A stretch of 10,245 nt of DNA from Bacteroidales bacterium UBA5072 (GTDB taxonomy: Bacteria > Bacteroidota > Bacteroidia > Bacteroidales > UBA10428), in assembly GCA_002415855.1 (NCBI GenBank), contig DIAS01000056.1:126273-136517 (forward strand). The letters run 5' to 3'. This document shows positions 1-6,149 of this stretch, piece after piece. A program made the position numbers and the translations under genes. How positions within the stretch are numbered: position 1 is the first letter of the stretch; every line of letters starts with the position of its first letter. Below the pieces are notes generated by a model. That model did no database searches. It had not been told where the DNA came from and worked only from the letters and a program-made list of their open reading frames with translations.

Positions 1-14
1 CTTTTCATTATTCA
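1..14. repeat. Possible edge of a TTTTCATT-type repeat
   Basis: The first 14 bases read CTTTTCATTATTCA. They share wording with the units of the 27-bp repeat array at 5278-5377, where CCTTTTCATT and CATTATTCATTT occur in the same orientation. The sequence overlaps the last codons of citF (stop at 8-10) and may be the inner end of a second array lying beyond the left edge. Fourteen AT-rich bases can match by chance, so this is only a suggestion. Confidence 0.25.
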
Positions 15-1567
15 CTGACCACCTGTCTCACCACATCAATCACCGTTCCATCCACCCATTTGATCGCCGCTACGATTTTATCCGTAAAAACAGGCTTTTG
101 TGGCTTGCCGCAAATAATTTCTGCCTCTTCCTTCAATTCATTCAGTGATTTCAGGGGAAGTTCTAAACCCTGTGCCTTTTCGATAAGATCAGTCCGCAGC
201 GGATTGATGGCAATACCCCGCTCTGTGATAACCACATCGATAAGCTCTCCGGGTCCGCACAGGGTGGTAACCTCATCCCGAATCACAGGGATTCTGTCGC
301 GAAACAAGGGTACAGGAAGAATGACAGTTTTACCGAACAGGCAGTTCTGCCATCCGCCTATGCCGTGCAACAGGTATCCGTCGGAATGGCTCACAACATT
401 GGCATTAAAATTCAGATCGATCTCTGTGGCCCCCAGAATAATGATATCCACCAGGCTGGCGAAATTACCCTTGCTGTGGTAATTGTAGCTAGTAAAGGGA
501 CTTGTCATCACATGCCGCGGATTATCCCGGATGGATCTTACACCGTCGAGATCAAAGGTCTGTCCATCGAGGATATAATCCACCAGACCTTCTTCGAGGA
601 GCTGTACCAGGTATTTGTTGCTTCCGCCTCTGGCAAAGCGGGCCTTGATCCCTTTTTTACGCATGATATCACCGAAAAAATTACCCACTGAGAGGGCGGT
701 TCCTCCTGCGCCGGCCTGAAATGAAAAACCATCCCGGATGAGTCCGGTACCCTCGCAAAACGCTGCGGTCATTTCGGCAATCAACAATCTGTCGGGACTG
801 CGTGTTACCTCCGTGGTACCGGATACAATCTTCTCCGGTATGCCCACCCGGTCAACTTTCACGGTATAATCGACATAATTCCCCTGTATCTGCCAGGGTA
901 TGCAGGGAAAGGGAATTACGCTGTCGGTCACTACAATTACCCGGTCAGCATATTGAGCGTCGGCAACCGCAAAACCAAGTGATCCGCTGGCTGATGCACC
1001 ATTTACCCCATTCGCATTGCCAAAGGCATCAGCGCAGCCCGCGCCAATGACCGCTATATCTATTTTAACATCGCCATCCTGAATGGCCTGGTACCGCCCG
1101 CCATGCGAACGAAGCACTGCGGTCTTTCGCATCCTCCCTTCGGAGCAGTAGCGTCCCAGAGGCCCGTTCATGCTGCCTTCGATGTGGCTGATCGTACCAT
1201 CATCCAGGTACTTCAACAGGTAAGCATGACACGAAAAAGATGCCGAAGGGAACCAGCAAAGGTTCTTCACGCCAAGCTCACTGGCACAATCAAAGACCAT
1301 GTTGGCCACCAGGTCGCCTTCCCTGAAGTGATGGTGTGTGGAGATCGTCATCCCGTCGCGCAGTCCGGCTCTGATCAGCGCTTCTTTCAGCGAAGGGACA
1401 AGCTTGTTGCCGTCCTGCGGATAATCCATGTTGGAGGGTATCCGGGGAGCATGACAGCAACCCTGGGGATGGAATTTTCCGACTCCCATGTAGGGCACAA
1501 CAGGCTTACCGTTTATTTCCACCGGTACTGTCCGGCCTGCCGCATTCTTCACCAGTTTCTCATTCAT
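8..1567 (-). CDS. citF: Citrate lyase alpha subunit (citrate:acetyl-ACP transferase)
   Basis: CitF moves the acyl carrier protein from acetyl-ACP to citrate, giving citryl-ACP and acetate. It is the first half-reaction of the cytoplasmic citrate lyase complex, which splits citrate into acetate and oxaloacetate. The 519-residue protein is full length for the family. Family blocks visible in order are THHHFREGD (77-85), SHGGR (154-158), FQAGAGG (283-289), LGATEIDLNFNANV (378-391) and a GIAINPLR block followed by the FTDKIVAAIKWVDGTVIDVV tail. The ATG at 1567 overlaps the upstream CitD-CitE gene by 8 bp and has a strong Shine-Dalgarno, so the two are probably co-translated. Odd point: where typical CitF has a GGSGGHxDxA-like motif, residues 402-413 read GIGGWQNCLFGK, replacing the usual His. 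A related activity such as citramalate lyase is possible; citrate lyase is favoured by the CitD-CitE partner. Confidence 0.93.
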   Translation of the reverse strand: MNEKLVKNAAGRTVPVEINGKPVVPYMGVGKFHPQGCCHAPRIPSNMDYPQDGNKLVPSLKEALIRAGLRDGMTISTHHHFREGDLVANMVFDCASELGVKNLCWFPSASFSCHAYLLKYLDDGTISHIEGSMNGPLGRYCSEGRMRKTAVLRSHGGRYQAIQDGDVKIDIAVIGAGCADAFGNANGVNGASASGSLGFAVADAQYADRVIVVTDSVIPFPCIPWQIQGNYVDYTVKVDRVGIPEKIVSGTTEVTRSPDRLLIAEMTAAFCEGTGLIRDGFSFQAGAGGTALSVGNFFGDIMRKKGIKARFARGGSNKYLVQLLEEGLVDYILDGQTFDLDGVRSIRDNPRHVMTSPFTSYNYHSKGNFASLVDIIILGATEIDLNFNANVVSHSDGYLLHGIGGWQNCLFGKTVILPVPLFRDRIPVIRDEVTTLCGPGELIDVVITERGIAINPLRTDLIEKAQGLELPLKSLNELKEEAEIICGKPQKPVFTDKIVAAIKWVDGTVIDVVRQVVSE

Positions 1568-2762
1568 GGCTATCCCTCCAGTTTTTTGGTATCTTACCGG
1601 CTCTTACTGCTCTTTCAATGGTCTTCAGGGCGCGCCGCACAACAGGCCTGTCGATCATCTTTGATTCCAGGGCTACAACACCGGCCCCTTCTTTTTCAGC
1701 CTGCTCGTAAGCTACAACAATTCTTTTTGCCTTTTCGGTCTCTGCTGCTCCGGGCAGGTAGTTTTCCTGGATCACGGCCACCTGCCTTGGATGGATACAT
1801 CCCATGCCTGCAAATCCCAGCGCTTTGGACTCCGTAACCGTTTGCGCAAGGGCTGCCATATCATCAATATCGGAAAACACCGAATCAATAGGTTGTATAC
1901 CGGCCGCCCTCGCTGCATTCACTACCATGCTGCGTGCAAATAGGGTCTCTTTCCCTTCCGGGGTACGCTGTGTGCAAATATCGGCGGTATAATCCTCAAG
2001 GCCTATGGCCAGGGCAACTACATTTTCCGATGCCCGAGCAATTTCAAAGGCATTCAACACGCCGGCGGCACTTTCAACAATGGGCATCAGGTGTATGGTC
2101 TCGTTTTTCCGGCCCAGGATCTCTGAGATCCCGGCATCTGTCTTCAATACCTCTGCCGCCTGTTCACATTTGGGTATCAGGATAACGTTGACCCCATGTG
2201 AAACACAATACTCAAGATCGTCGAGCCCGGCAGGCAGCTGGTTGATCCTTACCATGCGTTCGGCCCCGTAAAAATCAACCGAACGTAACGCATTGCGGAC
2301 CAAGAAACGTGCTTCGTACTTCCTTTCAGGAGCCACGGAATCTTCGAGATCAAGTATGATGCCGTTGCTGCCGTAAATCCCGGCATTGATCATCAGCTTG
2401 GGATTATTGCCGGGCAAATAAAGCCGGGTAATCCTGTCTGTATCTTTTGATGATGTGCTGCTATTCTGGGGTAACATGGGCAGCAGAAACTCTTTATCGG
2501 TTTTCAGCTGCTTTTTAATAGCCGCTTCCAGCCGGGCCGCTATTGTAAACGGCAGCGCCCCGCAGTCATCAATCTCCAGCGTGCCCTGCTCAATCCCGAA
2601 GAAAACCAGCATCCTGCGGCACAGTGCCAGGATGGATTCACCATACATCGATCTGACCTTGCTCTTCAATTCAATTGATATCCCCTGATCCGGAGAGGGG
2701 ACCAGATTGACGAAACAGTCAGATCTGACACCGGCTCCCCGGTTACCTGCTGAGTATTCCAT
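1560..2762 (-). CDS. citE: Fused citrate lyase CitD (acyl carrier) - CitE (citryl-ACP lyase) protein
   Basis: This single 400-residue reading frame joins two citrate lyase subunits. Residues 1-85 resemble CitD, the carrier of the phosphoribosyl-dephospho-CoA group: they include MYGESI and LEIDDCGALPFTIAARLEA, which align with the C-terminal half of known CitD. A Ser/Thr-rich linker (about 86-109, QNSSTSSKDT) follows. Residues 110-395 are CitE of the HpcH/HpaI TIM-barrel family: LYLPGNNP (114-121), LDLEDSV (137-143), PIVES with likely Mg-binding Glu230, GLEDYTAD with likely Mg-binding Asp257, RTPEG and GCIHPRQV (321-328), plus the C-terminal lid. CitE cleaves citryl-ACP to oxaloacetate and acetyl-ACP. 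CitD and CitE are usually separate genes of about 95 and 290-300 residues. The only plausible attachment serine is Ser14 (VRSDC), one place off the usual SGD/SSD pattern. The ATG at 2762 lacks a clear Shine-Dalgarno. The gene leads a two-gene operon with citF. Confidence 0.9.
   Translation of the reverse strand: MEYSAGNRGAGVRSDCFVNLVPSPDQGISIELKSKVRSMYGESILALCRRMLVFFGIEQGTLEIDDCGALPFTIAARLEAAIKKQLKTDKEFLLPMLPQNSSTSSKDTDRITRLYLPGNNPKLMINAGIYGSNGIILDLEDSVAPERKYEARFLVRNALRSVDFYGAERMVRINQLPAGLDDLEYCVSHGVNVILIPKCEQAAEVLKTDAGISEILGRKNETIHLMPIVESAAGVLNAFEIARASENVVALAIGLEDYTADICTQRTPEGKETLFARSMVVNAARAAGIQPIDSVFSDIDDMAALAQTVTESKALGFAGMGCIHPRQVAVIQENYLPGAAETEKAKRIVVAYEQAEKEGAGVVALESKMIDRPVVRRALKTIERAVRAGKIPKNWRDSHE
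1574..1579 (-). promoter_or_regulatory. Strong Shine-Dalgarno of citF inside the end of the upstream gene
   Basis: Read on the minus strand the sequence is GGAGGG, six bases before the citF ATG at 1567. It lies within the last codons of the CitD-CitE gene. Most other starts in this window have no such site, so it supports both the chosen start and coupled translation of the two subunits. Confidence 0.7.
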
Positions 2763-2780
2763 GTTGCTTGATTATAGGTT

Positions 2781-2811
2781 CAAAAATTACTGAAAAAAAC
2801 ACTAACAAAAA
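2781..2811 (-). promoter_or_regulatory. Candidate Bacteroidota-type promoter of the citrate lyase operon
   Basis: On the minus strand a TTTTTG (reverse of 2806-2811) is followed after 16 bases by TAATTTTTG (reverse of 2781-2789). This approximates the TTTG / TAnnTTTG pattern of the Bacteroidota housekeeping sigma factor, but the -7 box has one extra base and the spacer is shorter than the usual 19-21. It lies 19 bases before the CitD-CitE start. The call rests on position and AT-rich resemblance only. Confidence 0.3.
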
Positions 2812-2825
2812 CTGATAGTTATCAG
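2812..2825. promoter_or_regulatory. Perfect 6+2+6 dyad, candidate operator
   Basis: CTGATAGTTATCAG is a perfect inverted repeat, CTGATA and TATCAG around GT. With only two bases between the arms it cannot form a normal RNA hairpin, so a protein-binding site is the more natural reading. It sits directly upstream of the candidate -33 box of the citrate lyase operon and directly before an AGGAGGT on the plus strand, inside the divergent spacer. No regulator gene is present in the window. Confidence 0.35.
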
Positions 2826-2898
2826 GAGGTATTTGTTGCAGAGTTCCCGGGCTTGTCCTAATTTTACCCAAATGAAAGACCAAAAAGTTTTGTTATGA
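2824..2898 (+). other. Perfect Shine-Dalgarno plus 20-codon mini-ORF overlapping the next gene
   Basis: AGGAGGT at 2824-2830 is a full match to the 16S rRNA anti-Shine-Dalgarno. Five bases later a TTG (2836) opens a 20-codon frame containing an in-frame ATG at 2872. Its TGA (2896-2898) overlaps the ATG of the hydrolase gene as ATGA, the classic arrangement for translational coupling. It could be a leader peptide, but the TTG start, the tiny size and the possible promoter at 2835-2866 (which would place transcription start downstream) make this weak. Confidence 0.2.
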
Positions 2899-3668
2899 AA
2901 GCATTTTCCCGGACGATGAACCCGGCTTTGGGCCTTCGCATATCTTTGACTATTCTCCTGACGTTATCCCTCAAGTCATTTACAGCTATGGCACAGAACG
3001 ATTTTGAAAAGGACATCCTGAAAACAGCTGCCGGCAACTTCGAAATTACCTTTCTGGGACATGGCTCGCTGATGTTTTCGATCGGCGACAAAATTATCCA
3101 CATCGATCCTTACAGCAGTGTGGCTGATTACAGCAGGCTTCCCAAAGCCGACCTGATCCTGATCACACATGAACATGGAGATCATCTCGATCTGAGAGCG
3201 CTCTCCGCTATCCGAAAGCAAAACACGCAACTCATTTATCCTGCGAAATGTGCTCCTTCCCTGTCGGATGGTGTGATCATGAAAAACGGTGATAAGCGGT
3301 CATTCGGCGATATAAGCATTGAGGCAGTCCCTGCCTACAACCTTCAAAACGGACCTGCTGCCGGCCAGGTTTATCATCCAAAGGGACAGGGTAATGGCTA
3401 TATTCTGACGGTTGGCGATAAAAACATATATGTTGCCGGTGACACAGAAAACACTCCTGAAATGAAAGCGCTGAAAAACATTGACGTGGCTTTCCTGCCC
3501 ATGAACCTGCCTTACACCATGTCACCGGAAATGGTTGCGGATGCAGTGAAGGCATTCAGGCCTAAAATACTGTATCCTTATCATTACGGGGAAACCAAAA
3601 CGCAGAAATTGCTGGATCTGTTGAAGGATGAAAAGGAAACCGAGGTCAGGATAAGGAAAATGCAGTAA
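2895..3668 (+). CDS. Exported metallo-beta-lactamase-fold hydrolase (UlaG-like)
   Basis: This 257-residue protein belongs to the metallo-beta-lactamase superfamily, branch of UlaG-like L-ascorbate-6-phosphate lactonases and related metal-dependent hydrolases. Visible motifs are GHGS (55-58), IDPYS (70-74), the metal-binding THEHGDHLD (91-99), a mid-domain His in YHPKGQGNGY (160-169), AGDTE (181-185) and YPYHYGET (227-234). Residues 1-33 look like a signal peptide: basic N-terminus, hydrophobic LTILLTLSL, then AMA before Gln34, so the enzyme should act in the periplasm. That is unusual relative to cytoplasmic UlaG, and its substrate cannot be read from the sequence. Neighbours give no pathway clue: it diverges from citrate lyase and converges with gltX, overlapping it by 23 bp. 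A weak promoter (GTTG at 2835-2838, TAATTTTA at 2859-2866) may serve it. The ATG at 2895 is the only suitable start, as a stop lies in frame at 2859. Confidence 0.85.
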   Translation: MKAFSRTMNPALGLRISLTILLTLSLKSFTAMAQNDFEKDILKTAAGNFEITFLGHGSLMFSIGDKIIHIDPYSSVADYSRLPKADLILITHEHGDHLDLRALSAIRKQNTQLIYPAKCAPSLSDGVIMKNGDKRSFGDISIEAVPAYNLQNGPAAGQVYHPKGQGNGYILTVGDKNIYVAGDTENTPEMKALKNIDVAFLPMNLPYTMSPEMVADAVKAFRPKILYPYHYGETKTQKLLDLLKDEKETEVRIRKMQ

Positions 3669-5175
3669 AACCTTTTTCAATCCTCCGGATAGTTTCTTCC
3701 TTCCCGATCATTTCGAGTATATCAAACAAATGCGGTCCCATGCCCGATCCGACGATGAGCAGTCGCACAGGAGCCGCTACCCGTCCAAAACCCAGATTGT
3801 TTTGTTCAGTATAATCCTTGATCAGTTTTTCCAAACCTGCCGAGGTGAAATCCTTTGTCGAACGCAGCAATTCTTTTACGGCCAGAATAATGTCCGGTGT
3901 ATCCTCTTTCCATACCTTCTTGAGCATGGTCTGATCATAAGATCCGGGACATTCAAAGAAATAAAAAGCCTGATCCCAGAAATCCTGCGGAAATACGAGC
4001 CGTTCCTTGATAAGGCCCGCGACTTTTTTTACATAATCGGGGCGAACGGAAATTCCCTTTTGCTGCAGAACAGGGATAAAAAGCGTAGCCAGGGTATTGT
4101 CGGACTTATCCTTCAGATACTGCTGGTTATACCACCTGGCCTTTTCCGGATTAAAGTGTGAACCTGACTTTCCCACACGGTCAAAGCTGAATGCATTTAC
4201 CAGGTCATCGAGTGTAAAGAGTTCTTCTTCTGTTCCGGGGTTCCAGCCCAGGAAAGCGAGGATGTTGATCACAGCTTCGGGAAAATAACCTGATTCGCGA
4301 TAACCTGCAGAAACCTTCCCGGTAAAGGGATCCGTCCATTGCAACGGAATAACCGGGAAACCCAATTTATCGCCGTCACGCTTGCTGAGCTTACCCTGAC
4401 CACTGGGTTTGAGAATAAGCGGGAGGTGGGCGAATTTAGGCATCACATCCTCCCAGCCTAAGGCCCGGTAAAGAAGCACATGTAGCGGAAGGGAGGTCAG
4501 CCATTCTTCACCCCTGATCACATGTGTAATTTCCATCAGATAATCATCGGTAACATTGGCCAGGTGATAAGTAGGCAATCCATCCGCCTTAAAAAGCACT
4601 TTGTCATCGAGCAGCGAGGTTTGGAATGTCACCTCTCCCCTGATCATGTCGGTTACAGTAAGTTCTTCGTTATCCGGCATTCTGAATCGGATCACATGGG
4701 GGGTGCCGTTCTCCAGAAGCCGGGTGGTTTCTTCGTGACTTAAGGTCAGCGAATTGCAAAGCGCATGCCGTGTGGAAGCGTCATACTGGAATATTTTTCC
4801 GTCTGCTTCGTACTTTTTTCTCAAGACATCCAGCGTGCCGGGCTCATCAAAAGCATAATAGGCGTGTCCCCGCTGAACAAGCATTTCGGCGTATTGCCTG
4901 TACAGATCTTTTCTTTCACTTTGCCGGTAAGGCGTATGCGGGCCTCCCTTGTCGGGACCTTCGCTGTATTGCAGCCCGCACCACCTGAGCGATTCAATAA
5001 TGTACTCTTCAGCTCCCGGAACAAACCTGACCTGGTCCGTATCCTCGATCCTCAGGATAAAATCACCCTGGTGTTTGCGGGCAAACAGATAATTGAACAA
5101 GGCCGTTCTTACACCGCCAATATGCAAAGGCCCGGTAGGACTAGGGGCAAACCTCACACGTACTTTCCGCGACAT
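3646..5175 (-). CDS. gltX: Glutamate--tRNA ligase
   Basis: This class I aminoacyl-tRNA synthetase charges tRNA with glutamate in the cytoplasm. From the chosen start the protein has 509 residues, normal for the Bacteroidota form. The N-terminus reads RVRFAPSPTGPLHIGG, whose HIGG (18-21) is the HIGH signature, and KLSKRDGDK (about 262-270) is the KMSKS signature. IEDTD and the HVIRGEEW block are also present. After the KMSKS loop comes a segment with QWTDPFTGKVSAGYRESGYF, an insertion I recall from Bacteroidota enzymes. The frame stays open to a TTG at 5184, but the ATG at 5175 (MSRKVRVRF) matches known N-termini and sits better with the promoter. The C-terminal coding end overlaps the convergent hydrolase gene by 23 bp, leaving no room for a terminator between them. 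Whether it is discriminating cannot be judged here. Confidence 0.96.
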   Translation of the reverse strand: MSRKVRVRFAPSPTGPLHIGGVRTALFNYLFARKHQGDFILRIEDTDQVRFVPGAEEYIIESLRWCGLQYSEGPDKGGPHTPYRQSERKDLYRQYAEMLVQRGHAYYAFDEPGTLDVLRKKYEADGKIFQYDASTRHALCNSLTLSHEETTRLLENGTPHVIRFRMPDNEELTVTDMIRGEVTFQTSLLDDKVLFKADGLPTYHLANVTDDYLMEITHVIRGEEWLTSLPLHVLLYRALGWEDVMPKFAHLPLILKPSGQGKLSKRDGDKLGFPVIPLQWTDPFTGKVSAGYRESGYFPEAVINILAFLGWNPGTEEELFTLDDLVNAFSFDRVGKSGSHFNPEKARWYNQQYLKDKSDNTLATLFIPVLQQKGISVRPDYVKKVAGLIKERLVFPQDFWDQAFYFFECPGSYDQTMLKKVWKEDTPDIILAVKELLRSTKDFTSAGLEKLIKDYTEQNNLGFGRVAAPVRLLIVGSGMGPHLFDILEMIGKEETIRRIEKGFTAFSLS

Positions 5176-5192
5176 GACTTTCAATTTTGCGA

Positions 5193-5225
5193 TAAAGATA
5201 GAAAAAAGACACAGGCGGATGCAAA
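5193..5225 (-). promoter_or_regulatory. Candidate gltX promoter (TTTG - 21 bp - TATCTTTA)
   Basis: On the minus strand TTTG (reverse of 5222-5225) is followed after 21 bases by TATCTTTA (reverse of 5193-5200), one mismatch from the Bacteroidota -7 consensus TAnnTTTG and with normal spacing. Transcription would begin around 5186-5190, giving a leader of only about 10-15 bases before the ATG at 5175. That favours the ATG over the upstream TTG as the gltX start. Confidence 0.5.
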
Positions 5226-5248
5226 ATCATCCATATTCCGTAATCTGT

Positions 5249-5256
5249 TATCTTTG
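5249..5256 (+). promoter_or_regulatory. Candidate -7 box upstream of the menaquinone cluster
   Basis: TATCTTTG is an exact match to TAnnTTTG. No convincing TTTG -33 box is seen 19-21 bases upstream. If used, it would produce a leader of roughly 125 bases before menG that contains the whole 27-bp repeat array. Confidence 0.4.
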
Positions 5257-5264
5257 TTGCTAAA

Positions 5265-5384
5265 ATGAACCCAATAACCTTTCATTTTTCATTTTACCTT
5301 TTCATTTTTCATTATTCATTTAACCTTTTCATTTTTCATTTTTCATTTTACCTTTTCATTTTTCATTATAAATTTCACTATTAA
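5265..5384 (+). other. 39-codon frame running through the repeat array
   Basis: An ATG at 5265, eight bases after the TATCTTTG box, opens a frame of 39 codons ending at TAA 5382-5384, four bases before the menG ATG. The predicted product is a Phe/His/Tyr-rich repeat (units such as LFIFHYSFN). The frame stays open because the repeat unit is 27 bp. No Shine-Dalgarno is seen. It is most likely non-coding repeat, though passing ribosomes could influence menG. Confidence 0.12.
5278..5377 (+). repeat. 27-bp minisatellite of TTTTCATT words in the menG leader
   Basis: Four successive units begin at 5278, 5297, 5324 and 5351 with CCTTT. Units 2 and 3 are exactly 27 bp. Unit 1 is a 19-bp version lacking 8 bases. 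Unit 4 starts the same way and decays after CATTATAAATTT. Inside each unit the smaller word TTTTCATT recurs. On the opposite strand the same sequence reads as repeated ATGAAAA words. The array fills most of the spacer between gltX and menG. I recall similar low-complexity tracts near genes in Bacteroidota genomes, and strand slippage would explain the unit differences. Confidence 0.85.
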
Positions 5385-5388
5385 CCCT

Positions 5389-6105
5389 ATGTCATCCCCT
5401 CACCCTCTCCAATCCTACTACTCCCGAATCAATAAAACCTACGATCTGGTGAACCGTTTGTTCACTTTCGGGCAGGACCGGAGATGGCGAAGACATACCA
5501 CGGAAGCCTGTCTTGCAAATCAGCCAGGAAAGATACTCGACCTTTGCTGTGGTACGGGCGATCTGGCCATTTCCTTAGCCCGTATGGCTACCTATCCTGT
5601 TTCTGTAACCGGTTATGATCTGAATGCCGGAATGCTGGAAATTGCCCGTCTGAAATCCTCCCGTTCAGGGCTGCATGAAATTGCTTTTACTCAGGGGGAT
5701 GCAGGCTCCATGCCTTTCCAGGATGAAGAATTCGATTGCATAACCATCGGTTTTGGATTCAGGAACCTGACCTTTGAAAATCCGAACCGCGATCACTACC
5801 TCCGGGAAATCAGCAGGGTGATGAAACCCGGTTCACGGTTGCTGATCCTTGAAAGTGCCCGCCCTCATAACCTGATGGTGAGCTTTTTTTACCGGCTCTA
5901 CCTGAAACTGGTTCTCGTACCACTGGGAGGTCTGCTTTCAGGCGACTGGAGTGCTTACCGTTACCTGGCCGGGTCATCAGCCGGCTTTTACAGCCTCGAT
6001 GAACTGGCTGGTATGCTGATCCCTTACAGGTTGAGCCTCCGTGTTGAAAGACAGTACCTCTTTGGCGCTGTTAATCTGCTTATTGTCACCAAGAAAGGAA
6101 CTTAA
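5389..6105 (+). CDS. menG: Demethylmenaquinone methyltransferase (UbiE/MenG family)
   Basis: MenG uses S-adenosylmethionine to C-methylate demethylmenaquinone, the last step of menaquinone synthesis, at the inner face of the membrane. The 238-residue protein has the UbiE/COQ5 family layout: YDLVNRLFTFGQDRRWRR (18-35) corresponds to the N-terminal family signature, ILDLCCGTGD (49-58) is SAM-binding motif I, Asp77 in GYD is the likely ribose-binding acid, GDAGSMPF (103-110) is motif II, and FGFRNL (122-127) with the following NRDHYLREISRVMKPG is the second family signature. With no ubiquinone genes nearby and four menaquinone genes following, the substrate is taken to be demethylmenaquinone. 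The ATG at 5389 has no Shine-Dalgarno and comes 11 bases after the repeat array. It is the first gene of the cluster in this window. Confidence 0.94.
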   Translation: MSSPHPLQSYYSRINKTYDLVNRLFTFGQDRRWRRHTTEACLANQPGKILDLCCGTGDLAISLARMATYPVSVTGYDLNAGMLEIARLKSSRSGLHEIAFTQGDAGSMPFQDEEFDCITIGFGFRNLTFENPNRDHYLREISRVMKPGSRLLILESARPHNLMVSFFYRLYLKLVLVPLGGLLSGDWSAYRYLAGSSAGFYSLDELAGMLIPYRLSLRVERQYLFGAVNLLIVTKKGT

Positions 6106-6137
6106 CATTCCTCATGTTTTCATCCACAGCAAATTGT

Positions 6138-6145
6138 TATCTTTG
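6138..6145 (+). promoter_or_regulatory. Candidate internal -7 box, possibly giving a leaderless menI mRNA
   Basis: TATCTTTG matches TAnnTTTG exactly and ends only four bases before the menI ATG at 6150. Because Bacteroidota transcripts start a few bases after this box, the RNA could begin at or next to the start codon. The -33 region has only a weak TGTTTT (6115-6120). The site lies in the 44-base gap after menG, so it may give menI-menB their own transcription. Confidence 0.42.
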
Positions 6146-6149
6146 ATCC

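Noticed and set aside
1103..1837. 244-codon open frame on the plus strand opposite citF and the end of the CitD-CitE gene
   Set aside because: It is antisense to two genes with clear family motifs, its translation is rich in Arg, Cys, Gln and Pro with no recognisable domain, and it has no promoter or ribosome site.
3669..3700. Terminator between the hydrolase gene and gltX
   Set aside because: This stretch is gltX coding sequence, and I could not find a GC-rich hairpin followed by a T run on either strand.
5176..5184. Longer gltX start at TTG 5184
   Set aside because: The ATG at 5175 gives the usual MSRKVRVRF start, and the candidate promoter leaves only a few bases before 5184.
4765..5268. 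167-codon open frame on the plus strand opposite the start of gltX
   Set aside because: It lies opposite the conserved catalytic part of gltX and shows no family resemblance. It is a reading-frame shadow.
5278..5377. Repeat array read as a CRISPR
   Set aside because: The units are adjacent with no unique spacers, are of low complexity, and no cas genes are nearby.
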